From contig NC_067283.1 in assembly GCF_020740795.1 (NCBI RefSeq), positions 113,651,206 to 113,715,205 on the forward strand: a stretch of DNA of 64,000 nt, in the 5' to 3' direction. Source of the DNA: Apus apus. Lineage: Eukaryota > Chordata > Aves > Apodiformes > Apodidae. Under the pieces are notes generated by a model. That model was not told the DNA's origin, ran no database searches, and saw only the letters and a list, made by a program, of their open reading frames with translations. Of this stretch, positions 1-23,417 are shown one piece after another; position 1 is the stretch's first letter, and each line of letters starts with the position of its first letter. The translations under genes and the position numbers were made by a program.

Positions 1-232
1 CTTGAATTTACAAACCAAGATTTGAATGACTGAGAGAATGTGTCTTTAGAGTTTCTCAGCTATGGAAACCTAAATTCACACCTGCCTAATTAATTTATCA
101 GCCACAAAATCTAACTAAATCTAGAAAACAGTTCTACAGTATGACATTTGGAAAAAGCCTAGAGTTAGAACAGGAGCGTCAAGATACAGGATTACTTTTC
201 CTTTTGTATTTCCATGTTAACCATGCCTTTAC

Positions 233-3200
233 CTTCATTGTGTCACAGTTCAGTAGACTTCTAAAGAGATACAGATAGTCCTTGTAGGTTGGTACTTTCC
301 ATCTCCCTGCTCTAACCTCACCAGCTTCACCACCATCTTCTGATCCAGAAGCCTCTTTTCCAAAAACATCCTGAAAAGACACAATGCTTTTCAGAAACAC
401 TGTATGTAACTACCTTACTCAAGTCAAAACACGATACAAAATTACTTCTGCAGGTAGAGTATGTTTAGATTTTTCACTCAAGCAATCTATACAGACAACA
501 AAACAACCAGCTCCCTCCAAAAATCTCTAAAGCTCTTCTTCTAGTGGTGAGTTATTTAAGATTAACTTTACAATTATCCTGCTGCACAAGATTAGAAAAC
601 TTTAAAATCCTTAATACAAACATTCAGTAAAACTTAGTGTCCAAAATTTGTCAGCCTGGTAGAAACCTGGATGACCTTAACTATGACTACTTTGTTGCAG
701 ACAACCTGAGCAAACAAGAACTACAAAGAACAAAATTTCTATTTCCTGCCATTTTTTTTTTTTTTTCATTTAGTACAACAGGAACAGCCTCATTACTCCG
801 AGCAGATGTAGGAACCAGAAACTAATAACAACTAGGGCACAATTCAAACTGGACAGAACTATTTTTGCTTCTTTGGACCTTCCCCTGTTTACTGGGCTAG
901 ATCTTTGAGAACTGGAATGCATACTCTAGGAATCTAGATGAAGTAAATATGTCTCAGCAGTTATTTTACCTTTGAAAATGTGATTGGCTTGGAGAAGATT
1001 CTGATTAATCCTTGATGCACTGAAACAAAAAAAATTGCCTGAACAGACTTAAAAAGGCACAATATCCATCTAATTCATCATCCTAGTAATGAATGAAATC
1101 AGTCTTCTTTTTTTTAATATTCTGTCAAGATGAGGGTGAAGCAAAAGAACACAGATTTTTCTTTAACGACAAATATAGGCAAAACCAGAGCGATAACTAT
1201 AGGATGTTACATGGCAAATAAGTTTTGAACCTCCTTCTTACTACCTTTTCTCAATACTACTTTGACTTTTCCTTGAGTTTGAATGCAGTGGTTGATCAAA
1301 GCATTGCCCATAATGCCCACATTGCAAAAGGCAACAAGTCCCAGTGCCTCTCACAGACATGGACTTAGGATGCCCATTCCAGCATGGTGCTTTGGGTACA
1401 CACCACATCCCAAATGAAGAACGTGGAATGAAAAGAAAATGCCACAGCAGTAGAGAAAAGCCATTGCAATTAATCGGAAGAAATAGAAAATACTGAAAGA
1501 AATTTAAAAGGATGTCTAAAAAACCAATACACTGGGATGTCAGCATGTTGGAAGCTACTGGAATTGTCAGATACCAAGGTTAACACATTCACGACTACAT
1601 TTGCAGGACTGTATCTGACTAACTGCATACCTGAAATTTAAATTATTACTACATACAAGTTTCAGAGCTCACTTTACCTTCTGTGATATTTTATAAAGGT
1701 GAGTGAAAGAATATTGAACACATTTTTGTACGTTTTTCTGCAAAATCCCTTTCTCCTCACAATCCTTCAGAGCAGGAATATAAATCTTATATTTAAACAG
1801 ATTATCACAAAAATATATTCTCCTGCCCTTGATGATAGCCATTCTGTCAGCCAAAGCAGCTATTCAATGTATTTCTGTATTAAGTGATCTAATAATGGAT
1901 ACTGAAAAATAACACAGAGAACCCTGAACCTCCATTAGCAGATGGGGAAAAGCTTCATTTTATACCACAAATGGCTATTTCACCCACAAAGAACCAAAAC
2001 CAAACAAAAAAAGCACAACCCCAGGAAAAACACACAAAGTTAATATCACAGACTCACCCACTGTGCTAATAAAACTCCAAAGAACTGGACCTTTCCCTGA
2101 GAGGGCTAGCAATACCTTTATTATAGATTTGCAACACATTGTCTGCATTTTTTCACTGTATTGTGGAAAGCTGCTGATCTGCAGAACAACTAGATGCTCA
2201 AGAACTGGAGTGTATACTTCGGGAATCTAGAAGAAATAAAACCAAAAAACACATCATGCAAACACAATGATTGTAACTCAGTATCAACGTGAAGAATTAC
2301 ACTAAATTACTTCAGCAAGATACTTCATTACAAGAGTTTACAAGATTACCTGCTCTGAGAACAATAAAAGACTTAGCAAGTGAATACATCTTAGATATAA
2401 AAAAAGCAACCAAGTAAAGAAAAAAAAAAATCAAGAACAAAAAACCTCAAGCAAAGCAAGCAGAGTAAGAAATTTTCCTGGAACACATTAGGAAAGTAGC
2501 TCCTGAATAGATTAGTGCTTCCAGCCTTAAGCTTATTAGAAAAGTACCAATTTAATTAAGCAACAATAATGCAGCAGTATAATCAGCTCATCCTTAAAAA
2601 TCTGAAAACAGAATGTGAGTGAAAGTCTTTTCTCTGCCCCAACCTTACTTCCCAGCTGCAGCTAGGATCCAGAAAGCCCTTGTTAGAATACAGGGGAATT
2701 ACTGGGGAAATACAAGCAGCAGGGGAAAAACAAAGTATCATTGTCAGAGAATGTGCCAGTTCCAAAAGAACGCATCAGTACCAAAAAAAAGCAATTATAG
2801 AGTAGTACAAGTCACATTAAAAGGCTAAGACTAGGTCTAAATAAATAGCTTTTCCTAAAAGAAATAAAAACCTACTTACATTTGGCTATCATGGTTTTCC
2901 TGAAATGCACAGTAGCATTTAGTATCTTCTGTGTATTTTCGTTATTAAAATTAATCTAATAAAGTACTCTCCTGATATTCTTTCCCATTCCCCAGGAGCT
3001 AAAAGTCATCATATTTCACCTAAAGAACCCCTTTCTATCATAGGTATTTTTGCAGCTATTACCTTCTTATACATCCCCATCCACATTAAAAAAACCAACC
3101 AACAAAACCCTGTAGTTCGAATACTCCACTTACTGTATCTATATGGAATATCACACTTGCAATGGACTGAAGGAAACTTGGCAGTTGATACAGATGGTCG

Positions 3201-6200
3201 TCTATTGTTTCTGCTTCTGTGAGGTACATTTGCTTGCAACGCTGAAGGAGCTCAACATACATGTCATCAACATCCTTAGAACTGATAGCTTTACAAGGCT
3301 TGAAGAGAGAAAATAAAACAATCATTTAGCAACTTTGTACAAACAAGCAAACCCATGCTGTAGCACTAAAATCCACCCAGATCTTCACTGCATCGTAGTT
3401 CAAATAATATTTCATTTTTTTCCAGGAAATCAATACATGTGAATAAATTAACTGTAATTATTCTACTTAATACAATGAGAAACAGTATCTGCAATGAACC
3501 AAAGTAACAGTTCAATGATGCAGTGTAATGTACTGTAAAAGTACTTGAACTTGCAGTGACACCATTTCAAATCCAGCCTGAAAAGCATGGAATTTGTCTG
3601 TAAGTATCTTCAATATGGCATTATCGATGCTGATAATCACCCATATTTTGACCCAGCTGCATAGAAGTGTTACTTTAATGTGGCTTAACCAATTATCATG
3701 CACAGGCTACAACTATTTAACATTTAGCCCAGGAGCCCAGATTCTGAACTTTGATTGTGCATTGAAGCATTAAGATTCCCTTTTCCTATTAAAATCTGCA
3801 GTATTACCCTATGTCTGTATTTATGTGATGTAATTTTTATTAACTTCTTGCATTCTGTAACAGTTATTTTTAACAATTCCTTTCAATTCAGTAATTTGAA
3901 ATACTTATTTTTTAGTGGAAACAATACCTGTAACTCAATTCCTTTCTAGTTCATACCATAGAAGAGGAAGATTAGGTTTCAACAAAGCACGTTTAAAAAT
4001 TCTACAAAACAAATGCACTCTGCTCAAAAGGTAACACGATGGAAAGAATTCAGCCAGTAATCAGCTATTCTATCATATTTCCTAACCTTTTCTAGATAAT
4101 CTTTGAGACTTAACCTATTCTTTGTTTTGAGAGATAAAAAAAGTAACATCTGTAATTTTATTACATAAAAGTTGGGGTACTACCATCAAGCACATAGGCT
4201 GCAGATATATAAATGTAATCCTTTCTTTACAGAACTTTCAATTAATTGTTCTATTCCAATTTTAATTTACTGCTGACAAAAACTGGCAGATGGCTATTAA
4301 TGGTGCTTCCTGACAAACATACATGCCCTTCACATACATATATAAGCACAGCTTCGTGGTTTTCTTTGTTGGGGTTTATTTTTAATTTGCAGTTGTTTCA
4401 CTGATTACTTCCTAGTGTCCTGAAGTCAGCAGTGCATTTTGGCTGTTCTGATTGAGATTCCTGCTCGTAGGAAACCTATCTGAACTGCAGAGCCTGGACT
4501 CCACCATTTAAATGCAAACAGAGCAAGTGATGTATTGTCTGTACCTATGCAATTAAGAACATCCTTAAGTTTGGTGACAACTGTGTATGAAGCCCCTTTT
4601 TTTTCCTACTTCAGAACTAGTGGACAAGCTGAAGTAACCACAACTCTCAATTCTGCAACTGCTCCTACTAAATTTAGTATGCATTTTAATAATTTTTCAA
4701 TGACAAGGTATTTTACAGTGTAGCTAATTAAGTTCTACACTTAATTCAGAAACAAGAGCATTTATGAAAGCCTTGTAAACACCTTGTGAACTTGTAAAAT
4801 GAATGGCACATGGATCTTAGCTTTAAATCTATTCAATACACTGCTTTATCAGAAAATTTCCTGCACGTACTGCTGCAAAAAGCCCATATCCACGAATGGC
4901 AATGGACAGCTCTTTGTTGCTAGAATCCATTCTTCTGATGATTCCATAGAACTGCTCCATGAAGAACTGCAATATGCCTTTGTGTAGCTCTGCATCCTTA
5001 GCTACCATTACAGAAATCTGTAAGGCAGACACAAAAATTTTAGGATTTTCAGAAACATGAAAAAAGCCACAAAAGAACTGCAGTAAATCTTTAGAGAACT
5101 AGCTTGTAACATGAAGCACTCCATACAAAATAATTATTTATTAAATGTATTCACTGAACTTCCAAGCACTAAAACATCTCCACTATTTCAATAAATTTAA
5201 CTTTGCTTTAGTCTCAGAGATCCCAGTGAACTTAAAATACCTGCTTGAGGAATGAGTCTAGTGCAGAATGACTGGCTTTCTTCAGCTCCTGATTTGTGTG
5301 GCCACACCATTTACACATGGCTTCAAAGAGGGAGACATAGTTGTCCAAGAGCAAGGAACCAAACTGAGAAGCATGCCAGCTGAACAACTGTAAACCAGCT
5401 GCAATTTAAAAACAATTCTCATTAAATCCCATACTTAAATTTCAGCTGTGTTCTGAACTTATTTACATTAACGATGTAAAAGAAAAGGACTCTACTGGTT
5501 ACAAACTCGATCACGCAATTCACACAGATTTGGTTTCTGTGGTCAGACATATATATACTCAAGTTCCCTACTCCACCAAACTGTGATGCAGACAAATAAA
5601 GAATTCAGCATATATGTAACTTCACAATTCCAAATTAAAAAATATATATATATATCAATATCCTTAATAATCTTTTTTTGGCAGACTATCATTAAAGCAG
5701 GTTTTGCCCTTCACAGCTGCCATGGGCCTGGTATCCAAGCCCTGCATTTTCCCAATTTCTGCATAAGTTATTCACATTTCACAGGCCAGCTTCTCATTTT
5801 CTTCATGAACTTAATGTGTTTCCAGTTTCTTTTTCCTTCTCCCAGTGAAATCCCCCCTCTCTCTTCCTATTTTTTTCCTTTAGCCCAACTCTTTTTCTCC
5901 TCATTTGCTACATTCTTATTTTCACTCCTGCCACGATTCCCTTCTCATACCAGGGTTTTGTACTACTCCAGAGGGGCAAATGGCATCAGGTGTTTTGCTG
6001 CTGTTCACAAGCTGATTAGATCTTGCCTAGCAAATACGTGTTTAACTCTTTAGATTCCAACTTAGAGTACATCAGCTTTGCTCCCTGATCCGCTGAGAAG
6101 ACTGAAGACTAGAGCCATCCAAGAGAAGAATAAAGAACTCCAGACAGAAGACCCCGTTGCATGTGTGTTATCCACCTAGCCCAAATGGAAACAATTTACA

Positions 6201-9200
6201 GTCTTACCTAGATGTACTGCATATCGCTTCTGATCAACCTGTAACATCAGAAAAAGTTTGTTATATCTGATTTACTCTTCATCAAGGCTAATTCACTTAT
6301 GTGGAACAATTAACACATGACAGATTTACCTGTGGGTTGATTGCCTTCATTGCAAAATCAAAAATCTCCTTTGCAGTCTGAGGATCTGTGAAACAATACA
6401 ATGAATATTCCACTACTGACAAACAAGGGGTAGAGTGAAGTCAAGAGATATTTGTACCCAAAGCTTAGAATGAAGAAGTAGTACTGGAAAACCTTACATA
6501 CTTCATTTTCAGAGGCAGAGATACTTCTTCCTGAAATACTCTTAAATTTGAAAGAAAACATACATCCATATTCATTGATTTTTTTTTTTCTGAATACCAG
6601 TGTTTAAACAGACATGTCTCTTCTAAGGGAAACACACCTCTGTGTAAAGCACATCCCAGCTTCAATGTGGCACTCACAGCTGCCCAATCACTGGTTAGAA
6701 AATAGCTCTTATAACGTTTATGTACTGCCACACATTGATGGAAGCCGCTCCACACAAAGACTGACTACAAGGACCATGTAAGCTGGATAGGTCTGGCTTT
6801 TGCATAAACCATCTACCAGGGGGGAAGTTTTCATTCTGAGTTCACAGGGAGAAACGGCACTGCTTGCTGGCTGTATAACACCTAAAATATATCAAATTGT
6901 ATAACTGTCTTTCTTACAGAAAAAGAACGTACCTTCATCCACAGATTTGGTGAAGTTGCACATGAGGGCAGCCAGTCCCCTCAGACATCCTGCTACAATA
7001 ACTAGCCTAGGTGCTCTTGTGGCTGATGTCATCTAAAAAACACGGGAATTGAAAAAAAGTATTATGCCCAAGCTAAGATAAATTTACATCAAAGCTTCCC
7101 AGTTCCTAGAAGTGTAGATAAAATAATATATTCCAACTTCATACAGTTATGTCAGCACCCACCTCTATGAACACAAGTTGGCAGAAACCTCTCCTACTCA
7201 GAAGTTTCATATCATTTGGGAGGGAGTTTAACTACAGTTGCATAATAAATTCTTTGAAAAGCATAAAATACATTCCACCAAAACCAACTGTAACAAAACT
7301 TAACACAGACTAACATATTAAAAGTGCAGAATATAGGAAAGTAAAGTTCAGCAGAACTGTGATACTTACCTGAAGTGCAAGGATTTGGCAGCTATTACAG
7401 CTCAAGTCAGAAACTACTAGTGCATGGCAATACAACATTTCTGGGGTGTTACTGCAATGATCATCAGATGCCATCTTTTTTCACAGTAAATCAGTTAATT
7501 TGCTGTCAGTGAACGGCCTTGAATTTTTACTTTGATGGCTTTTCAGAACCAGAGAACACAAACTTTAACAGTCCTTAAGGAAGTATTTATGCTTGTCCAG
7601 TTAGAACCCTATAAACTGTACTAGTTACAGTAATATTCCAACACACAGTGCTACACACAACAAAAGAAAAAAAAAGCTATGTCTGAAAGAAAGCAAGTCT
7701 AAAATGAAAATCCAATCATACCTGTGTTTTAAGCTCTCCTAAATAAGCTCGGAATAGTTTTTCAGAGTTGTTAACCATGTCACTAGGTTGGACCTCTCCC
7801 AAAACTCCCAAAAGCTCATAAATCTTCTCCAGTACTAAAACATAATTTAATATTATTAAATATTAATTACTGAAATAATTACTCTGACATTTCCATTGCA
7901 ATTCCAGAGTAACTTGCAACCATTCCTGAGGATTTTAATTGGTAATTAGCATGTGGGAAACATCTCTTTAAGATGTACATCTGTATCTACATAATATGAT
8001 GTGAGATGCATCCTCCTTTCACATTAATAAGTTAAACACACTGCTTTTAAATGTGGCTTAGAAAATTAATAATAAAGGCCCTATCCACTGAGGAAGCATT
8101 TACACTAATCCAAGTTTGCTGCTGGCCTTGAGATGATGCTGGGTCTTCTAAGTACCATCAGGGCTAAGGCCACCAGCCAGCAGAAGCTTCTAGGCTTGAG
8201 CTTGGACTAGAGGCTTCTATGCAGGCAGAGCAAGTTTTGTGAGGTCTAGACCTGCCAAGCTAAGGTTTCAGACCTAACTAGCCACGATGATCCAACTAGA
8301 GCTCATATTAGTTTCCTTAAAATCATAAATAACATAAGGCAGGAACTGATGAGTTCATGTTAGGGGAAACCAATGCAGGAACTATCACACCAAACTGCAG
8401 CTCTGAGGACAAAACTGGCTTGGGTTGGAATAAAGTTACAAAGAGCTTTAGCAACTGAGCTGGCATTTACATGAACTCTGACAGGGCCTGACAGCCTCTG
8501 CTTTTGATAAGAGCCTCCAACGAAGGGACCAGGACTACCCTTAAGGTTCAAAGTTACCAAGGAATATGTGTGTATAGTTATAAAACAAGTGTAAGAGTAA
8601 CTTCAAAGGAACAGCTACACCAGGTTAGCACTGAACGTGGGGGGGAAAAAACCAAAACCAAACCCAAAAAACTTAAAGCCTAGCAAAGTTAAGTTGGTTA
8701 GTGACAAGAAAGCTGGAATTATTCTAAGTATTTAGGCATTTAGGGACTAATAATAACAGATTAGACATAAAAATATGTTTTTATGCTGGGAATCCTAGAC
8801 AAGACCTGTGTTTAAATTTAGTATCGATTGCCACTAATAAATTAAATTATATTATATTTTTTTCTCCCATATGCTAGCTTATACATATATACAGGTCTGC
8901 TAAACCCTGATTGCATGATCATGATCAGAAGACCTGAACAAATTTTACTAGCTCTAAATCATGACAGCTACCATTTTTTATCACATTTGTCATTGGAATA
9001 ACAATTATACGTTTCCATGTATTTCCATACAAGCCAACAAAAACTGAGTGTAAATAAAAAAAACGACAGTGACAGAAAAATTAAAGCCCACCTGTATCAG
9101 CAATTCTACTTTTTGTGGCAAGTTCCCCATAAAATTTATTAAATATCTCTCCAATTTTCATTTCTTCCATCAGACAGGAACGTCGTAAACTTTGCAACAA

Positions 9201-11942
9201 CTAAAGTAAAAAAAAAAAAAAAAAGAAGAAATGTAAGAAAATCATCACTATTACTACACTACCACTTGGTTTAAGTAGAAACACCATCCATACGTGTAAC
9301 ATCAGCTTAAGTATGCTATTTAATGAAAGAGATTTGAGGTAACTGGTCCAGGAAAGAGTGTGTTGACATGACATCTACTTTAACAACAAAACTGTCTTCC
9401 TATATGTGCACATATATAAAATGTGTATTTTTCATTTATATAATACATTCTATATACAGATAAAACACACAGTATAATTATAATTTTTTATATATATATA
9501 AAATATATATATAGACAGGAGCAGACGCTTAGCAAGTCTGCAGTAGCCTTCATCAAACTTTATTTCTCTCCCTGCTGTTATAAAGCCAACCTAATTCATA
9601 GAACTAACTAACTCTGAAGGGAGTTTTGCTTCTCCTAAGCAAAATCAAACAGGTACAAAAGTATTTGCAAAACCAGGGCCTAACGCATTCTAAGGAAGCA
9701 CATTATGAAATTACTGACTCACACAGTAATAAAACTCTGAAAAAAAGCCCTTCTCCTCCTCTACACCTTTCATACGCCGTACCTAATGTATGATAAGATT
9801 AGTTATTGATACATAATATTTTAGAGTAAGAACACAAAAGAAATATAAAAATTATCCTTAAAGAACCATAATAAACTGGTACAGAGAAATTTTGCAACTG
9901 ACCCCGAAACACCTACGTCTTGCTCTAGCAGATGAAGGAATGACATGCTCACATCTAAGCAACTTATTGGAGGGATATCAAAGACATCCTGATCTTAAAA
10001 CATACCTCTGACTCACATCTGAATGTTGCACTGTTAATATTCTCTTGACGCTGTACACTAGAGATTTTCTTCACAATATAGCAAAACTATAGCAAAAGAT
10101 TTTCTACTATTTCTAGAAAGAACAGAGATTTATAAAATGTATTTTACCTTAATCAGAAGTTCCAGAGCTGGGGCTTTACATTTTGCTGCCCTTTCTTTTG
10201 TATAAACACTAATACAAGTTTGCTAGATAGGAAAGAAAATGGAGCTTAAGTACTCGTATGTAAAGATAACAATGTCTTAATCTACATTAAAGTATCTTTT
10301 CCTAACAAAGTGTCTAAAAAGATTAAAAAAATAAAAAGATTCAGTCACGAAAGGGGGCATCAATTACAACATTGTAGCATTTTCTGCCCTAACAAATCTT
10401 GGGTCAAGCAAATAAAGTATAGTTTCTGGAATAAAAGGCACACATAGCAAATTTTCCACCTCTATGCCATCATTCTTTACAATATGTAGCTACTGATTTG
10501 TGGTCAGCAAATGTCATGGTGCACTCAAGCATTTCTATGCAAAGCAGTATTATTCAGCAATCTAGACTCAAAGAACCTCATTTTTAGGGATATGGTACTT
10601 TACACCAATTTCTCCATATTTAAAATACTACACCTAAACCCATGAATTTACTCTGTATAAATAAAAAATGATCAGAAATATTTTCAATATAAGTAACTAC
10701 TGTATTTTGCAAAGACACACATGAAATTTATTCTACAGCTGAAGCAAATTTCACACTTCCCTGTTGTATTTTTTGTAACTTGTACCAAACAGGCTGTTCC
10801 AGCTCTAACAAAAACACTGCAGATGGGTAAGGTGGACTGGGAGGGGTGAAGGACAGTTAAAAATATTTTACCACACGACACTCAAGAGGAACTGTTTCAA
10901 CCATTTGGTGAAGACGTTTAGGAAATAATTTTTTTTGACCCACCTTAATATTACAAGCATAAGGATGAACTTTGTCACCGACTTTCTCCATAAAGACACA
11001 AAGAAACTTCAATGCTTCTTCCCTGCAATCTCGAAACTGAAAAGCAAAACACCAAAAAGTTTTCACATGTATAAGACAAGACGCTGTTCATACAGCACTA
11101 TCTCAATGTTTCTTTAAAAACGAACGTTCACCAACTTGCCTCCTCGATGCCGAGGGATTTGTAGATAAAGACCAGCAAGCCATGCTCTTGGGAAAACACC
11201 AGGGACAGGTGGAGCGCTGCGGGGAAGCAAAACAAACCCGTCAGGGGGTGGGTTTCTGTTCGACAGCAGGCAGGGCTGGACACCGCTCGGCTTGTACAGA
11301 GGAATAACGCCTCAACGCCTCGGACGGGAGTGAGGTTTGTCCCCAGGAAAAGCAGAGTTTCGTGCGGGTGCTTCTGACCTCCCCAAGGACCTCAGGCTGG
11401 GGCTGCTCAGAGCCGAGGGAAAGCCACGCGTGGGCAGGTCGGCAAAGAGGGGCACGAGTGAAGTGTTTTTACCAAGTGAAACGGACATCTGGGGCAACAG
11501 GCCGTCCCTCCCCCGGAAATCAACCTTTCCTGTCGCGCCAGCAGCCCTCAAGTGCCGCGTTCAGCCACCGAGGGAGGGAGCGGGCAGAGCCGCCCCGCAG
11601 GACCAGCGGTCCGCTGCCCGTTCCACCACGAACAAGCGCTCCCCAGGCTGGGAAACCGCTGTTTTAAAAACACCAGCGAGGCAACCACCGCCCCCGGGGT
11701 CGCCCAGAACCCCTGAGACAAACACCCCCCATCCCTCCCACAACCCAACCCCCTGCCGCCGCCGCCCCCCGCTGCGGCCGGGCCGGGCCCGAGGGCGCAC
11801 CCTGCGCGCTGCCCGCCGGGCCGGTGAGGCAGGTCTCGCCCAGGCTGCGGAGCAGGCTGTAGCCGTGCAGGGCCGCGCTGGCGGCGTCGCCGGGCTGCAG
11901 GCAGCGGTGCAGCTGCAGCAGGCACTGCTGCAGCCCCGCCAT
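233..11942 (-). CDS. PRKDC: PRKDC, DNA-dependent protein kinase catalytic subunit, first 15 coding exons (partial; continues left of window)
   Basis: DNA-PKcs is the nuclear PI3K-like kinase recruited by Ku to DNA ends in non-homologous end joining. Fifteen exons join in phase to 541 codons: 11942-11801, 11216-11140, 11036-10944, 10222-10148, 9200-9092, 7834-7722, 7032-6933, 6385-6330, 6238-6208, 5398-5241, 5017-4871, 3298-3134, 2226-2058, 1019-970 and 370-233. Recognisable blocks shared with human PRKDC include [63 protein letters not shown] and WKVPTYKDY. This part is the N-terminal HEAT-repeat arm; the kinase domain lies outside the window. The start [10 protein letters not shown] in exon 1 matches the position and opening MAG of the human protein. 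All introns are GT-AG except intron 2, which is GC-AG. No frame break is seen. The next exon (human DSILADEAFF region) is not in bases 1-232. Confidence 0.96.
6208..6238 (-). CDS. PRKDC: PRKDC exon 9, 31-nt microexon
   Basis: This is the shortest PRKDC exon in the window: ten codons plus one base, reading [10 protein letters not shown], against human IDLKRYAVPS. It is bounded by an acceptor ending gttacag and a donor gtaagact on the minus strand. It keeps phase between exon 8 (6385-6330) and exon 10 (5398-5241). Gene finders often miss exons of this size, and skipping it would shift the frame. Confidence 0.9.
9489..9513. repeat. TA microsatellite in PRKDC intron 4
   Basis: Two adjacent runs of TA units split by aaa, with no known function. 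Confidence 0.85.
11134..11139 (-). other. GC-AG 5' splice site of PRKDC intron 2
   Basis: Exon 2 ends GAGGAG and the intron begins gcaagt, the usual form of the minor GC donor class (AG|GCAAGT). The acceptor is an ordinary tttcag at 11,037-11,042. The exon 2/3 join gives SLGIEE-FRDCREE, colinear with human SLNSIEF-RECREE, and no nearby GT keeps that frame. Confidence 0.88.
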
Positions 11943-11987
11943 CCCGCCCCAGGCCGGCCGGCAGCGGCGCGGGGTGCGGGCGGAAGC

Positions 11988-11995
11988 GGCGGGAA
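11988..11995 (+). promoter_or_regulatory. E2F-like GGCGGGAA site near the PRKDC start
   Basis: GGCGGGAA lies about 50 bases upstream of the PRKDC ATG (which reads on the minus strand), beside an ETS-like CGGAAG at 11,981-11,986. It resembles the reverse complement of the E2F core TTCCCGCC. The call is motif-level only. Confidence 0.3.
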
Positions 11996-12534
11996 GGGCC
12001 CGGCCCCGGTCGGACCCAACAGGGGCAGCCGCGCGGGGGCGGCGGGAGGCACACGCCGGGGCATCAGGAATGGTGCGCTTGGAGGCAGGGAAAACGCGCG
12101 TAGCTTTCGGCCAGACCATTCCGAGCGGAGGGGGCAGCACGACGGTCTGACGGGCCGCGGCAGGGAAGAGGCTTTAGAGACATCTTTCCACGTACACGCA
12201 CAGACAACGGTAGCTTCCCGCCCCCCTCCGCGGAGAATGGGCTGCTCCCGCCTCCCCGGCGGCCCCGCGAGCAGTTTTGCCGCGAAATTCGGCCGGCGCG
12301 GGCGGTCCCACTCCGGCCCGGGGGAGGATGAGCCCTTGCTGAGGGCAGCCCCCGCCTCGCAGCGGTACGAGCTCCTGCGGCGCTTTCCGTCCGTTCTGCC
12401 GCAGCTCGAGCGGGGCACCACCCTCACCTCAGGGGGCTCGGAGGGCTAACCTTCCCCCTCCTTTCCCGCTCCCGTTCCGCATCCCCCCCCCCGTCTGCCC
12501 AAGTTGGGCGCTCCCGGTGCCATCGCGTCCCGCC

Positions 12535-12539
12535 ATTGG
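12535..12539 (-). promoter_or_regulatory. Inverted CCAAT box (NF-Y type) upstream of MCM4
   Basis: ATTGG sits within cgccattggccag, about 215 bases upstream of the MCM4 start codon. CCAAT boxes in either orientation are common in TATA-less, cell-cycle regulated promoters. The assignment rests on motif match only. Confidence 0.5.
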
Positions 12540-12574
12540 CCAGAAAGCCCGCGAGAGCGCGCGCAGGCGAGCGG

Positions 12575-12582
12575 CTTGGCGC
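12575..12582 (+). promoter_or_regulatory. E2F-like site upstream of MCM4
   Basis: CTTGGCGC matches the E2F consensus TTTSSCGC at seven of eight positions and lies about 175 bases upstream of the MCM4 ATG. MCM genes are established E2F targets at G1/S, so the site is plausible, but it is not proven by sequence alone. Confidence 0.4.
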
Positions 12583-12754
12583 GGAGCGGCGCGGGGCGGG
12601 TGGGAGCGCGGGCTGCTGCCCCTCTCCCCCGGGAGCTGCGCGCTCGGCCTGCCTCGGGAGAGGAGCGGGAGACCCGCCTGTTGCGGCCCGGGGCCCGGCC
12701 GGAGGCAGCCCGCCTGCTCCCCTCTCGCCGCCCGCCCCCGCCGGCAGCAGCGCC

Positions 12755-23412
<10,658 letters not shown>

Positions 23413-23417
23413 GGTGG

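Larger units (their letters stand above)
11943..12754. promoter_or_regulatory. Divergent CpG-island promoter between PRKDC and MCM4
   Basis: Only 812 bases separate the PRKDC start codon (minus) from the MCM4 start codon (plus). The interval is very rich in G, C and CpG, and the CpG-rich stretch extends from about 11.3 to 13.3 kb across both first exons. No TATA box is evident at either side. Visible motifs are an inverted CCAAT box (ATTGG, 12,535-12,539), a near-consensus E2F site (12,575-12,582), GGCGGGAA at 11,988-11,995 and a GC box (GGGGCGGG, 12,593-12,600). A shared divergent PRKDC/MCM4 promoter is also known in mammals. The two 5' UTRs lie within this interval, but their start sites cannot be placed from sequence alone. 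Confidence 0.9.

Noticed and set aside
1241-1546. 101-codon minus-strand frame tested as a possible PRKDC exon
   Set aside because: PRKDC exon 13 (2226-2058) and exon 14 (1019-970) join directly in phase and match the continuous human sequence ([11 protein letters not shown]), leaving no room for an extra exon.
5583-6053. 156-codon plus-strand frame in PRKDC intron 9
   Set aside because: Antisense to PRKDC, with a composition dominated by Phe/Leu/Ser from pyrimidine-rich DNA, no family and no splice context.
8340-8640. Possible solo LTR in PRKDC intron 5
   Set aside because: No flanking target duplication, no convincing terminal inverted bases and no match I can name. Not enough to call an LTR.
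11337-12449. Long open frames on both strands (up to 370 codons) around the PRKDC/MCM4 start sites
   Set aside because: Stop codons are rare in GC-rich DNA, and the frames overlap the CpG island, the first exons and each other on both strands. Low-complexity Pro/Arg/Gly/Ala composition fits a shadow, not a gene.
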